A stretch of DNA of 47,102 nucleotides from Opitutaceae bacterium (GTDB taxonomy: Bacteria; Verrucomicrobiota; Verrucomicrobiia; Opitutales; Opitutaceae), in the NCBI GenBank assembly GCA_019634615.1, contig JAHCAZ010000027.1:1-47102 (forward strand), in the 5' to 3' direction. The translations under genes and the position numbers were made by a program. Below, piece by piece: positions 7,908 to 16,420 of this stretch. The notes beneath the pieces were generated by a model. That model had not been told where the DNA came from and did no database searches. It was given only the letters and a program-made list of their open reading frames with translations. Numbering within the stretch: position 1 is the first letter of the stretch; each line of letters begins with the position of its first letter.

Positions 7908-8704
7908 TCCGTTCGCCAGAAATTCTGCCCATGCGGCTTGAATTTGAAGGCGGTGAAGCCGCCGTCGATGACGAGGTTGCTGCCGGTGATGTAGGCGGCG
8001 CGGTCGCTGGCGAGGAAGAGGGCGAGCTCGGCGATGTCCTCGGGGCGGCCGAGACGCGTGAGGTGGGTCGACTCGGCGGCCTTGCGGGCTTCGGGGTTGT
8101 TGTACCAGTCCATCTGGCACTCGGTGATGACGTAACCCGGGCTCAGGCAGTTCACGCGAATGCCGTGGGCCGCGTAGTTGAGGGCCATCGAGCGCGTGAG
8201 GGCGATGACCCCACCCTTCGCGGCCGTGTAGCTGTCGACGCCGGGCTCGGCGACGAGGGCGTCGATGGTCGCCGTGTTGAGGATGACGCCGCTGCGCTGC
8301 TGCATCATCACGGGCAGGGCGGCCTTGGCCATGAGGAACACGCCCTTGAGGGCGACGTCGATCATCTTGTCCCACACGGCTTCGTCGAGCTCGTGCACCG
8401 CGCGGTCCTTCTCGTTGCAGAGGCGGGTGGGTGCGGCGTTGTTGTAGAGGATGTCGAGCCGGCCCCACGCGTCGACCGCGGCGGCGACGGCGCGCTGCGC
8501 ATGCGCGAATTGCGAGACATCGGTGGCCACGAAGCGGGCCATGCCGCCCGCGGCCACGATCTCGGCCGCCGCGGCCTCGCCGTTTTTCGCATCGAGGTCG
8601 GCGAGGATGACGCGCGCGCCCTCGCGGGCAAACAGGCGGGCGGCGGCGCGGCCGATGCCGGAGGCGGCACCGGTGATGAGGGCGACACGGTCGGGGAGTT
8701 GCAT
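7904..8704 (-). CDS. Short-chain dehydrogenase/reductase (SDR)
   Basis: 266 residues, ATG at 8704, 14 bases after the enolase-superfamily gene. The NAD(P)-binding motif TGAASGIG is at residues 11-18 and NNAA at 88-91. The acidic residue in LADLDAK after the second strand suggests NAD preference. Catalytic Tyr159 and Lys163 are in YTAAK. The residue 13 before the Tyr, normally the catalytic Ser, is Thr146 (NTATID). The C-terminal GSNLVIDGGFTA is typical of the classical family. With an acid-sugar-dehydratase-like gene next door, oxidation of a sugar or sugar acid is likely, but the substrate is not defined. Confidence 0.92.
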   Translation of the reverse strand: MQLPDRVALITGAASGIGRAAARLFAREGARVILADLDAKNGEAAAAEIVAAGGMARFVATDVSQFAHAQRAVAAAVDAWGRLDILYNNAAPTRLCNEKDRAVHELDEAVWDKMIDVALKGVFLMAKAALPVMMQQRSGVILNTATIDALVAEPGVDSYTAAKGGVIALTRSMALNYAAHGIRVNCLSPGYVITECQMDWYNNPEARKAAESTHLTRLGRPEDIAELALFLASDRAAYITGSNLVIDGGFTAFKFKPHGQNFWRTE

Positions 8705-8718
8705 GGCGGGGAGACGGC

Positions 8719-9867
8719 TCAGAGCGCCGAGGTGAGATGCTGGCGGTTGAACTTCTTGATCGCCGCCTCGCTCAGCGTGACGCCGAGGCCGGGGCGGGTG
8801 GGTACGGTGACGAAGCCATCGGGCGCCACCGGCAGGTGCTCGTTGGTCATCTCCCAGCGCAGCGGCGAGTCGCTCGTGGAGAACTCGAGCAGCTCCTCGT
8901 CCGCGTGCGCGGCGAGGAAGTGCAGGTTGGCCGCGACCTCGATGTTGGTCTTGTAGCCGTGCGTGATGACGCGCTTGCCGCGGGCCTTGGCGGCGGCGGC
9001 GATCTTCTGGATACCCGTGAACCCGCCGACCATCGTGATGTCGGGCTGGCAGATCGACGCGCCGCCGCGGTCCATTGCCTCGATGAACTCCTGCACGTGC
9101 GTGAGCCCGAGGTCGCCGACACCCGTCGGGATACCCTCGGCGGCCATGGCCGCATGGCCCTCGATGTCGTCGAGCGGCAGCGGCGCCTCGAGGAAGAGGA
9201 GGCCGACCTCGCGGTAGGCCGGGTAGAGTTTCAATCCCTCCTCCTTGGTCTGGTAGGACAGCGCGCAGTCCACGATCAGGCCGCGGTCGGGCCCGAGCAC
9301 GCGTCGCGCCGCCTTGAGCAGGCGCGTGGTCTGCGCGACGTCGTCCATCCACCAGGGATCGGCGGCGAACTTGACCGCGCTCAGGTGCAGGCGCGTGAGC
9401 CGGTCGCGTACCTGCGCCTCGACCTCGGCCTCGGTGCGGCCCATCGGGTAAATGGTGCCGTAAGCGCGCAGCCGGTTGCGCTTGGCCCCGCCGAGGAGCT
9501 CATGGATCGGCTTGCCCGCCGCCTGGCCGCGCAGGTCCCAGAGGGCGAGGTCGAGTCCGCCGAGCGCATGCATCGTGAGGCCGCGCCGTCCGACATAATC
9601 GCAGGCGTTGTAGAGCGCGTCCCAGAGGCCGGGATCGCGCGGGTCGCGCCCGAGCAGGACGCCGGCGAGGCCGCGGGCGTGGTTGTGCGCGTCGGGTCCG
9701 TGGATCAACGCCTGGATCGCGGGCGGGAACGACTCGACCTCGCCGAGGCCGACGAGGCCGGTGTCGGTCGTGATCCGGATCACGCAGTCATCATAGGACC
9801 CGTCGAACAGGCTGATGCCCGGGTCCTCATGGCGCATGTGGAAGGATTCGATGCGGACGATTTTCAT
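8719..9867 (-). CDS. Mandelate racemase/muconate lactonizing enzyme family protein (enolase superfamily)
   Basis: 382 residues, ATG at 9867, 16 bases after the M24 gene. It has the N-terminal capping domain and a C-terminal barrel. Metal ligands by alignment from memory of the family are Asp200 (VDCAL), Glu227 (FLEAPLPLDD) and Asp252 (GVGDLGLT), where the family normally has Glu in a GE motif. The His-Asp dyad of the mandelate-racemase subgroup is His303 (THGYKTN) with Asp276 (QPDITMVGG). Lys166 stands alone (VKFA) instead of the usual K-x-K. Acid-sugar dehydration is the most likely reaction class; the sugar is unknown. It forms an operon with the SDR and the M24 gene. Confidence 0.88.
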   Translation of the reverse strand: MKIVRIESFHMRHEDPGISLFDGSYDDCVIRITTDTGLVGLGEVESFPPAIQALIHGPDAHNHARGLAGVLLGRDPRDPGLWDALYNACDYVGRRGLTMHALGGLDLALWDLRGQAAGKPIHELLGGAKRNRLRAYGTIYPMGRTEAEVEAQVRDRLTRLHLSAVKFAADPWWMDDVAQTTRLLKAARRVLGPDRGLIVDCALSYQTKEEGLKLYPAYREVGLLFLEAPLPLDDIEGHAAMAAEGIPTGVGDLGLTHVQEFIEAMDRGGASICQPDITMVGGFTGIQKIAAAAKARGKRVITHGYKTNIEVAANLHFLAAHADEELLEFSTSDSPLRWEMTNEHLPVAPDGFVTVPTRPGLGVTLSEAAIKKFNRQHLTSAL

Positions 9868-9883
9868 GAAAAGTTGGGTGCGC

Positions 9884-10990
9884 CTAGCGTTTCTGCCGGT
9901 GACGGGTGAGCACCTCGCAGCCGGTGGCCGTGACCAGTGCGACGTCCTCGACGCGCACGCCGCCCTCGCCCGGGAGGTAGATGCCGGGTTCGAGGGCGAT
10001 CACCATGCCGGGGGCGAGCACGGTGGCGTCGCCATCCACGATGCGCGGCGCCTCGTGATAGCACACGCCGATGCCATGGCCGGTGTGGTGAGGATAGGGA
10101 GTGAAACCGCGATTCGTGATGAACGCGCGCACCTGCCGGTCGATGTCGCCGGCCACCGCGCCCGGACGCAGGAGTGAGAGGGCGAGGTCGAGCGCGTCGT
10201 TGGCAACGGCGCGCAGGTCATGGAAACGGCCCGCCGGCTGGCCGGCGGGGATGACGTTGCAGATGTCGCCCCAGTAATTGCCGAGCCGCGGCACGATGTC
10301 GGCGAGGACCCATTCCCCGGCCGCGACCACCCGGTTGGTGGGCGGCCCGCCGATTTCGGTGGTGCGCGGCCCCGAAACGAAGTCGGCGAGCAGCGGCAGG
10401 CGGCGGCCGGCGCGCGACTCCAAGGCGGCACGCAGGTCACCCCAGATGCCGAGTTCGGTGCGGCCGGGCTGCACCAGAGCCGGAAGGATGGCTTGGGCGT
10501 GGTCGCACAGGTCGAGCGCGGCGCGGATGGCGGCGAGTTCGGCGTCGGTTTTATGAACGCGCAGGCCGGCGATCGCGTCGTCAATGGGCGTGGCTCCGGC
10601 GACGAGGGCGGCGATGGCGGCGGGCAGATGATGAAATTCGACGCCAAGTTTGCGGACGGACCGGCCGCCGAGGAGTTCGCGGGCCTTGGCGAGATACGCG
10701 GCCTGCGGCGCGAGCGGGCCGGCGGGCGTGTAGCTGGCGTAGGCGAGGGTGGTCAGGTCCAGCGCGGTCGGGTCGGGCGCTTCGCAGTCCGGGTGGAGCA
10801 GGGTGACGCGCTGGGGCTCGACCAGCAGCAGGGCGAGTCCGCCGGCAAAGGGGTTGGGGCCGGTCTCGATGGCGGACTCGTGGCCCGAGGCCCAGTCCAC
10901 CGAAAAGGGCGAGGTGAGGAGTGCGGCGTCGAGGCCGGAGCGTTCCAGCCAGGCGTGGAGGCGCGAACGGATGGCGGGGTCGAGGGGCAT
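9884..10990 (-). CDS. M24 family metallopeptidase (Xaa-Pro aminopeptidase/creatinase-like)
   Basis: 368 residues from the ATG at 10990; an upstream in-frame extension lacks family similarity. A creatinase-type N-terminal domain (about 1-140) precedes the pita-bread catalytic domain. All five metal ligands are visible: Asp231 and Asp242 (ADIVPRLGNYWGD), His305 (HHTGHGIGV), Glu334 (ALEPGIY) and Glu348 (GGVRVED). Members cleave Xaa-Pro bonds or hydrolyse creatine-like amides. The company of an enolase-superfamily enzyme and an SDR suggests a small-molecule amide rather than a housekeeping peptide role. It is the first gene of the three-gene operon. Confidence 0.9.
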   Translation of the reverse strand: MPLDPAIRSRLHAWLERSGLDAALLTSPFSVDWASGHESAIETGPNPFAGGLALLLVEPQRVTLLHPDCEAPDPTALDLTTLAYASYTPAGPLAPQAAYLAKARELLGGRSVRKLGVEFHHLPAAIAALVAGATPIDDAIAGLRVHKTDAELAAIRAALDLCDHAQAILPALVQPGRTELGIWGDLRAALESRAGRRLPLLADFVSGPRTTEIGGPPTNRVVAAGEWVLADIVPRLGNYWGDICNVIPAGQPAGRFHDLRAVANDALDLALSLLRPGAVAGDIDRQVRAFITNRGFTPYPHHTGHGIGVCYHEAPRIVDGDATVLAPGMVIALEPGIYLPGEGGVRVEDVALVTATGCEVLTRHRQKR

Positions 10991-11084
10991 CGCGCGAAGT
11001 GGAGCAACAAATGCCGGAAAAGAAAAGCGCCGCGCGGAGAAATCCACGCGGCGCGGCCGGAAAATTCAGGCGGGGTCAGTTGGC

Positions 11085-12137
11085 TTACCGGGCCTTCCGG
11101 AGGGTGACGTCGCCGTTCATCGCGGTGACATGGATGTCGGTGCCGCCGCCGTTCAACGTGCCACTGACCAGCTTGCCGCCGGTCATCGGGGGCAGGGGCG
11201 GGATCGGGGGCAGCGGCGGAATCCCGTCGTTTTCCTCAACCTCGCGGGCCTCGCGCGCGGCCTCACGGGCGGCCTGGGCGGCCTCGCGCATGGCCTCGGC
11301 GGCTTCGCGGGCGGCGTCGGCGCCGGCCTTGATGGCGGCCCGCACGGACTCGCGCACCTCGGCGGACGAGTCGCCGTTGACCATCGTATCCTTGCCGACG
11401 CTCACCACGACCCGGCCGGTCTTGCGTCCGCCGCGGATGGATTCGGTCTTGGTGACGAGCGCCTTCTCGTCGAAGTCGGTCAGGATGGCGCCGTTCTGGG
11501 TGCGGAGGCGCACGTTGGCCTTCGCGTCCTCGGGCACCTGGAGGCTGATCTCGCCGTTCATCGAGGTGAAGGAGATCGGCTTGCCCTCGCGCAGGGACTG
11601 GATGCGGGCGCTGATCTCGCCGTTCATGGTCTCGACCAGGGCGCCGCCGGTGACGTCCTCGAGCAGGACCTCGCCGTTGAGGCTCTTGATCTCGATGTCG
11701 CCGGTGACCTGGCCGACGACGATTTCACCGCCGAGCGAACTCTTGATCACGACGTTGGTGGCGCGCGGCACAGTGATCTCGAAGCTGGAGTCGTGGCGGC
11801 CGAAGTTAAAGTCATGGCCGGCGTCGAGCGTGACCACGTTGTCCTTCTCGGTCAGCGAGTAGGTGGCTGATTCCGAGAGGACGCGCAGGCCATCGGCGCG
11901 GGGCTGGGTGCTTTCCTGCGGCAGCTCGGTCGAGACGCTGATCTCGGCGGCGTCGGTGCCATGGATCCGGAGGTCGCCCATCGCGATGGCGATGCGCAGG
12001 GTGCCGGGCTTGGCGGGATCGGAGAACTTGATCGAGGTCTTTTCGGGGCTGTCGGCGCGGGCGGAACTGGCGGCCGGCGCGATCGCCAGCAGGCTGCAGG
12101 CGACGAGGGAGACAAAGGGCAGGCGGATGGTGTTCAT
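11085..12137 (-). CDS. Exported DUF4097-type beta-helical protein
   Basis: 350 residues, ATG at 12137. A signal peptide (MNTIRLPFVSLVACSLLAIA...ASSARA) is followed by short repeating beta strands such as GDIEIKSLNGEVLLEDVTG and LVETMNGEISARI, the pattern of the DUF4097 adhesin-like fold. An unusual insert of about 30 residues rich in Ala, Arg and Glu (AREAAEAMREAAQAAREA) should form a helix. It is followed by a proline run (IPPLPPIPPLPP) before the final strands. The gene is third in an operon with an ECF sigma factor and its anti-sigma factor, 61 bases after the latter. Similar genes often follow such regulator pairs in other phyla. Function is unknown; it is likely periplasmic. Confidence 0.8.
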   Translation of the reverse strand: MNTIRLPFVSLVACSLLAIAPAASSARADSPEKTSIKFSDPAKPGTLRIAIAMGDLRIHGTDAAEISVSTELPQESTQPRADGLRVLSESATYSLTEKDNVVTLDAGHDFNFGRHDSSFEITVPRATNVVIKSSLGGEIVVGQVTGDIEIKSLNGEVLLEDVTGGALVETMNGEISARIQSLREGKPISFTSMNGEISLQVPEDAKANVRLRTQNGAILTDFDEKALVTKTESIRGGRKTGRVVVSVGKDTMVNGDSSAEVRESVRAAIKAGADAAREAAEAMREAAQAAREAAREAREVEENDGIPPLPPIPPLPPMTGGKLVSGTLNGGGTDIHVTAMNGDVTLRKAR

Positions 12138-12198
12138 TTTGAAGGTTGGTTGAGGGTTGGGACGGGTGGCGGTTCGTGACGCCGGTCGTGTGAGGGGT

Positions 12199-13041
12199 TC
12201 AGATCTGGACGAGGGCGCGCTGGGCGGCATCGCGGACGGAGCGGTCGACCTTGTCGGAGCGGGCGAGGTCCTGGAGGGTGGGAGCGGCTTCGCGGTCGCG
12301 GGCGGCGACGAGGAAGTCGATCATCGAGACCTGGACGAGCGGGTTCTGCTCGCGGGTGAGGGAGGCGAGGACGCCCGCGCGGACGACATCCTTGTCGGCG
12401 TGCTGGTAGAGGGCCTCGAGTGCGGAAAGGCGCACGTTGGTGCTCGGGTCGAGGGCGAGGGTGTTGATGAGCTTGGTGATCACCTCGTCGCTCTCGCCGT
12501 TCAGCTGCTGCGCGGCGAGCACGCCCTTGAGGCGTTCGCCGGCGGGCTGCTGCTGGAGGAGCGAGTAGCCGACGAGCTGGGTCATGGAGTCGACCTTCTT
12601 GCGGAGGTCGGCGAGCTCCTGCTGGGTGGCGGCGTCGGTCGTGTTGGCGGCGGGCGTCGTGGCCGGGGCGGCCTGGCGGGACGGGGCGTACTGGCCGGCG
12701 AGGAAGCCGAGGACGAGGAGGCCGCCGGCGGCGAGGGGCGACAGGATCCAGCGCCAGAGCTGGCGGCGGGCCGGGCGGCGCGCGGCGGCGGTCTGGGCGG
12801 GGCTGGCGGCGGCGGAGCGCTTTTCGTCCTCGAGCATCGCGTAGAAGCCGGCCCGGAGGCGGGGACTGGGCTTGGGCGTGGGCATGGCGTCGAGACGGTC
12901 AAGGGTGTCGCGCAGCGAGGCGAAGTCGCGCTGGCAGGCGGGGCAGCTGGCGAGGTGGGCGCGGAGGTCGCCGCTGACCGGGCTTTCGAGGCGCTGGTCG
13001 AGCAGTTCGGCGAAACGGTCGCGGGCTTGGACGCAGTTCAT
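12199..13041 (-). CDS. Zinc-finger anti-sigma factor with C-terminal helical (HEAT-like) domain
   Basis: 280 residues, ATG at 13041 overlapping the sigma-factor stop (ATGA). The N-terminal zinc-binding motif is His29-x3-Cys33-x2-Cys36 (HLASCPAC), the zf-HC2 signature that binds ECF sigma factors. A single membrane helix lies near residues 92-115 (WILSPLAAGGLLVLGFLAGQ). A helix-forming segment (QQELADLRKKVDSM) follows. The last 100 or so residues (STNVRLSALEALYQHADKDV and onward) resemble HEAT/armadillo repeats and would be extracytoplasmic, perhaps as the signal-sensing part. It would hold the sigma factor at the membrane. Confidence 0.88.
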   Translation of the reverse strand: MNCVQARDRFAELLDQRLESPVSGDLRAHLASCPACQRDFASLRDTLDRLDAMPTPKPSPRLRAGFYAMLEDEKRSAAASPAQTAAARRPARRQLWRWILSPLAAGGLLVLGFLAGQYAPSRQAAPATTPAANTTDAATQQELADLRKKVDSMTQLVGYSLLQQQPAGERLKGVLAAQQLNGESDEVITKLINTLALDPSTNVRLSALEALYQHADKDVVRAGVLASLTREQNPLVQVSMIDFLVAARDREAAPTLQDLARSDKVDRSVRDAAQRALVQI

Positions 13042-13613
13042 GAGAGTTTCTCCTTTTGCAGTTGGAAGTAGACGTCGCGCAGCTCGCGGAGCGCGCGGTG
13101 GGCGCGGACCTTGGCGGCGCCGACGGAGCATTCGAGGATGCCGGCGATCTCGGCGAAGGACATTTCCTGGAAGCGGCTCAGCAGCAGGATCTCGCGGTCG
13201 TCGCGGTCGAGGCGGTTGAGGGCGGCGTGCAGGAAGGCGTGGTCGTCGCTTTTGCCCGCCTCGTCGCCGGCGTCGGGCCGGCTGTCGGCGAAGTCCTGGA
13301 GGTCGGCCGGGTCGGTGGCGGCCGGGGCGGCGTTGTGCTTGCGGAAGTAATCCGCGGCGCAGCGGCGGGCGAGGTGGTACATCCAGGCGGTGAAGGAGCC
13401 GTCGTCGCGGTAGGTGTGCCGGTACTTGAGCATGCGCTGGAAGACGGTCTGGACGATGTCCTCCGCCGCGAGGCGATCGCCGGTCAGTTTGCCGAGAAAG
13501 CCGTAGAGCCGGCCGTGATGCCTTTCGAAGAGTTCACCGAGGGCGTCGAGTTCGCCATCGCGCACGGCCAGCATCAGGTCGTGGTCGGATTGGTGGTGGG
13601 ATGTGGTGGCCAC
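13038..13613 (-). CDS. ECF RNA polymerase sigma factor
   Basis: 191 residues if started at the GTG at 13613. An internal ATG at 13574 would cut into region 2.1, so GTG is preferred. Region 2 reads LGELFERHHGRLYGFLGKLT, then AAEDIVQTVFQRML and FTAWMYHLARRCAADYFRK. Region 4 reads LNRLDRDDREILLLSRFQEM and FAEIAGILECSVGAAKVRAH, a clear helix-turn-helix. It directs transcription in response to an envelope or stress signal sensed through the co-encoded anti-sigma factor. The operon is probably autoregulated, but I cannot identify its promoter with confidence. Confidence 0.92.
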   Translation of the reverse strand: MATTSHHQSDHDLMLAVRDGELDALGELFERHHGRLYGFLGKLTGDRLAAEDIVQTVFQRMLKYRHTYRDDGSFTAWMYHLARRCAADYFRKHNAAPAATDPADLQDFADSRPDAGDEAGKSDDHAFLHAALNRLDRDDREILLLSRFQEMSFAEIAGILECSVGAAKVRAHRALRELRDVYFQLQKEKLS

Positions 13614-13785
13614 GGGGGATAGGCGGGCCAGCCTAGCGCCGGATGGGCCGGAGGAAACACGGAAGTCTGAGAGATCGGCGATCACGGTGGGCGGCGTTGT
13701 GGCTGGATGCAGGGGGAAACCAGCCGCCCCGGGAATGGTTACCGAAAAATTTGGCAACCGCCCCCGGCCGTGCATGCTGCGCGGC

Positions 13786-14715
13786 ATGAACCGCCGCGAC
13801 TTCCTGCTTCGCTCGTCCCTGCTCGTCTCCGCCGGCCTCTTGGTGCGGCACCCCCTGCGTGGCCAGTCTCCCGCCCCGGCCGCCGCCGCCGGCCCCGTCG
13901 CCAATTTCCAGCCGCTGCGCCGCCATGTCGGCCTCTTCACCGGCCGGGGCGGCACCATCGGCTGGCTGGCCAGCGCCGATGCCCTGCTGGTCGTCGACAC
14001 GCAATTCCCTGATACCGCGGCACTTTGCCTCGCCGGTCTGCCGGGCCGCGGCGGGCGCACGCTGGATGCCGTGCTCAACACCCACCACCACGGCGACCAC
14101 ACCGGCGGCAACGGCATCTTCAAAGCGGCGACCAAAACGATCGTCGCCCAGGCCAACGTGCCACGCCTCCAACTGGCGGCGGCCGAGCGCGCCGGGACGG
14201 TCGAGAAGCAGGTCTTCGCCGACCAGACCTTCCCCGACGTCTGGCGGCGCGAGCTCGGCGACGAGGTCGTGACGGCGCAATATTTCGGCCCGGCCCACAC
14301 CTCGGGCGACGTGATCGTGCACTTCGAGCGCGCCAACGTCGTGCATATGGGTGACTTGGTGTTCAACCGGCTTTACCCGGTGATCGACCGGATCGGCGGC
14401 GCCAGCATCCGGCATTGGATCACGGTCCTCGAGGAAGCCGTCGCCACCTATCCGGCGGATGCGACCTACATCTTTGGCCACGGGAACGCGAAATTCGGCG
14501 TCACCGGGGCGCGCGGCGACCTGCTGGTCTTCCGCGACTACCTTTCCGGGCTGCTGGCGCATGTGGAAAAGGAGATCGCCGCCGGCAAGTCCCGCGACGA
14601 GATCGTCGCCCTCGAGAACCTCCCCGGCTTTCCCGACTACCATCAGCCGCGGCCCAACCGCCTGGGCGCCAACCTCGGCGTGGCGTACGACGAGCTGACG
14701 GAAAAGGCGGGCTGA
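13786..14715 (+). CDS. Tat-exported metallo-beta-lactamase-fold hydrolase
   Basis: 309 residues, ATG at 13786. The N-terminus MNRRDFLLRSSLLVSAG has a twin-arginine signal, followed by a hydrophobic stretch and an Ala/Pro-rich linker. The zinc-binding motif HHHGDH is at residues 100-105, with later ligands expected in GPAHTSGD, MGDLVF and GHGN. The order matches periplasmic MBL-fold proteins that carry a Tat signal, including relatives of quinoprotein-system 'SoxH-like' hydrolases. The substrate is unknown. It is divergent from the sigma operon. Between them lies an imperfect palindrome at 13738-13760 (GGTTACC...GGCAACC) that could be an operator. Confidence 0.88.
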   Translation: MNRRDFLLRSSLLVSAGLLVRHPLRGQSPAPAAAAGPVANFQPLRRHVGLFTGRGGTIGWLASADALLVVDTQFPDTAALCLAGLPGRGGRTLDAVLNTHHHGDHTGGNGIFKAATKTIVAQANVPRLQLAAAERAGTVEKQVFADQTFPDVWRRELGDEVVTAQYFGPAHTSGDVIVHFERANVVHMGDLVFNRLYPVIDRIGGASIRHWITVLEEAVATYPADATYIFGHGNAKFGVTGARGDLLVFRDYLSGLLAHVEKEIAAGKSRDEIVALENLPGFPDYHQPRPNRLGANLGVAYDELTEKAG

Positions 14716-14833
14716 GGGCGAGGCGTCGGCCGGCTCCGCATCGGTTAACCCCGCTGATGGCAAAATATGCCGAGGAATGTGGCTTTCCCCGGCGGCGATT
14801 TCGCATAGACTATACTCCAGAAAGGAGGCGGTC

Positions 14834-15544
14834 ATGAATCTCCAGCCCTCGCTTCAGCACGCCGAAGCCTACATCAACATCCATGTGTCGCGGTCCGGCC
14901 CCGATTACCATGGCAAGCCGCCGGGCCCGTTTGTGACGATCTCCCGCGAATCCGGCACCGGGGTGGCCACGTTTGCCAACCTCCTGGCCAGCCGGCTCGA
15001 CCACGAACTGCCGGGCGAGAAACCGTGGACCGTGTTCGACGCCAACCTCGTCGTGACGATGCTCAACTCCCGCGAGCTCTCGCCGCGGCTCGCCGCGTTT
15101 CTGCCCGAGGACAAGGTCTCCGACATCGAGGCCTCCGTCGGCGAGATCGTCGGCCTGCACCCGAGCCTCTGGGAATTGACGCAACGAACCAACGACCTGA
15201 TGCGGCAACTGGCCCGCTCCGGCCATGTGATCCTCGTCGGCCGCGGGGCCAACTTCGCCACGGGCGAAATCGCCCACGGTGTCCACCTGCGCCTCGTGGC
15301 GCCGGTGGAGTTCCGCGCGCGCCACAAGGCCCGCGAACTCGACCTCACGGTCGAGGCCGCGACGTCGCACAACGCGCACGTGGACGCCGCGCGCCGCAAG
15401 TTCGTGAAGTCGGTCTTCGATGCCGACGTCGAGCGGCCCCAGGCCTACGACCTTGTGTTCAACGTCGCCCGGCTGTCGGCCGAGCAGGCCGTCGGCCTCA
15501 CCGTGGCCCTGGTCGCGCAGCAGGCCCCGGTGCCGGTCGCCTGA
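14834..15544 (+). CDS. Cytidylate-kinase-like family protein
   Basis: 236 residues, ATG at 14834, with a near-perfect ribosome-binding site AAAGGAGG at 14821-14828. The segment VTISRESGTGVATFANLLAS occupies the nucleotide-binding position of PF13189-type 'cytidylate kinase-like' proteins, but it lacks the G-x-x-G-K-[ST] Walker A lysine. VILVGRGANFAT and LRLVAPVEFRARHK are typical of the same family, and RRKFVKSVFDADVERPQAYD gives the conserved acidic-Tyr segment. Many members lack kinase activity evidence, so substrate and activity are uncertain. It stands alone in front of the JmjC-like gene and is probably the first gene of its own transcript; a TATACT at 14811 may be a -10 element, but no -35 is evident. 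Confidence 0.8.
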   Translation: MNLQPSLQHAEAYINIHVSRSGPDYHGKPPGPFVTISRESGTGVATFANLLASRLDHELPGEKPWTVFDANLVVTMLNSRELSPRLAAFLPEDKVSDIEASVGEIVGLHPSLWELTQRTNDLMRQLARSGHVILVGRGANFATGEIAHGVHLRLVAPVEFRARHKARELDLTVEAATSHNAHVDAARRKFVKSVFDADVERPQAYDLVFNVARLSAEQAVGLTVALVAQQAPVPVA

Positions 15545-15605
15545 TCGCGGGCGGGCGCCCCATCTGCGGGGTTGTCATGCCCGGGACGCCGGGCAGATTC
15601 CCCGC

Positions 15606-16394
15606 ATGGCCGCCCCCGCCCCCACCACGGTCCGCACCTGGGATGAATTCCAGCGCCGCTGGGCTGGCGTCCACAATTTCCTCCTCGCCGACGCCTGCGT
15701 CCCCTTCGCTTTCGACCTGCCGCCGCTGGACCGCGTGGTGGCGGAACTCCGCGCCGACGAACGCGCGCGCATCACGCCCGGCACGCGCGGCGACCGCCTG
15801 CAGCTCACCGACATGGCCGAGCAGTTCCGGGCTATGCCCATCGCGCGGGCACTCGCGACGCCGTTCGCGCTCGCGCATTTCCAGCTCGACCGCTTCGACG
15901 CCCCGGGCCGCTGCCTGCATGGTTTCACGCGGGGCGTCCTGGAACCGTGGCAACGCGCACTGACCGCCGCGGGATTCACGTGGGAGCGCTGCTATCCGAT
16001 CATCTTCATCAGTGGCCGCGGCTGCGCGACCAACTATCACATGGATTTCTCCCATGTGCTGGCCTGGCAGGTATACGGCACGAAGCGGTTCTGCGGCCTG
16101 CGCGATCCGGATCGTTGGGCGCCGCGGGCAGTGCGGGTGGATTACCAATACGAGACCTGTACGCGCCCGCCGGCGCTCACCGACGCGGATGCCCTGTGCT
16201 ACGACATGCGGCCGGGCGACGTGCTCTGGAACGCTTTTCTCACGCCTCACTGGGTCGAGGCGGGCGACGACGTGGCGCTGAGCATCAACCTTTCGCATGG
16301 CGGGCTCCGCCTGCGCGGCGAGCTCTGTCCCCATGAGGCCGAGCTGATCGCCCACCGCGGCGCCAACCCGGTGACGGCGCCGAAGCCGGCATAG
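15606..16394 (+). CDS. JmjC/cupin-like putative Fe(II)-dependent oxygenase
   Basis: 262 residues, ATG at 15606. A facial triad is recognisable as His145 and Asp147 (NYHMDFSH) and distal His215 (TPHWVEAG). The surrounding pattern of QVYGTKRFCGLRDPD and MRPGDVLWNAFLTPHWVE matches JmjC-type cupin proteins, in which a hydroxyl is added to a protein or small molecule using 2-oxoglutarate and oxygen. A Lys-x-x-Phe after the HxD motif could contact the co-substrate. It lies 26 bases before the large lyase-like gene, so they may be co-transcribed. The target is unknown. Confidence 0.72.
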   Translation: MAAPAPTTVRTWDEFQRRWAGVHNFLLADACVPFAFDLPPLDRVVAELRADERARITPGTRGDRLQLTDMAEQFRAMPIARALATPFALAHFQLDRFDAPGRCLHGFTRGVLEPWQRALTAAGFTWERCYPIIFISGRGCATNYHMDFSHVLAWQVYGTKRFCGLRDPDRWAPRAVRVDYQYETCTRPPALTDADALCYDMRPGDVLWNAFLTPHWVEAGDDVALSINLSHGGLRLRGELCPHEAELIAHRGANPVTAPKPA

Positions 16395-16420
16395 GCCAAC
16401 CGGTCCGGCGGCTCTGTCGC

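Noticed and set aside
13738..13760. Palindrome between the sigma operon and the MBL-fold gene as a defined operator
   Set aside because: The match is short and imperfect; mentioned only as a possibility in the MBL entry.
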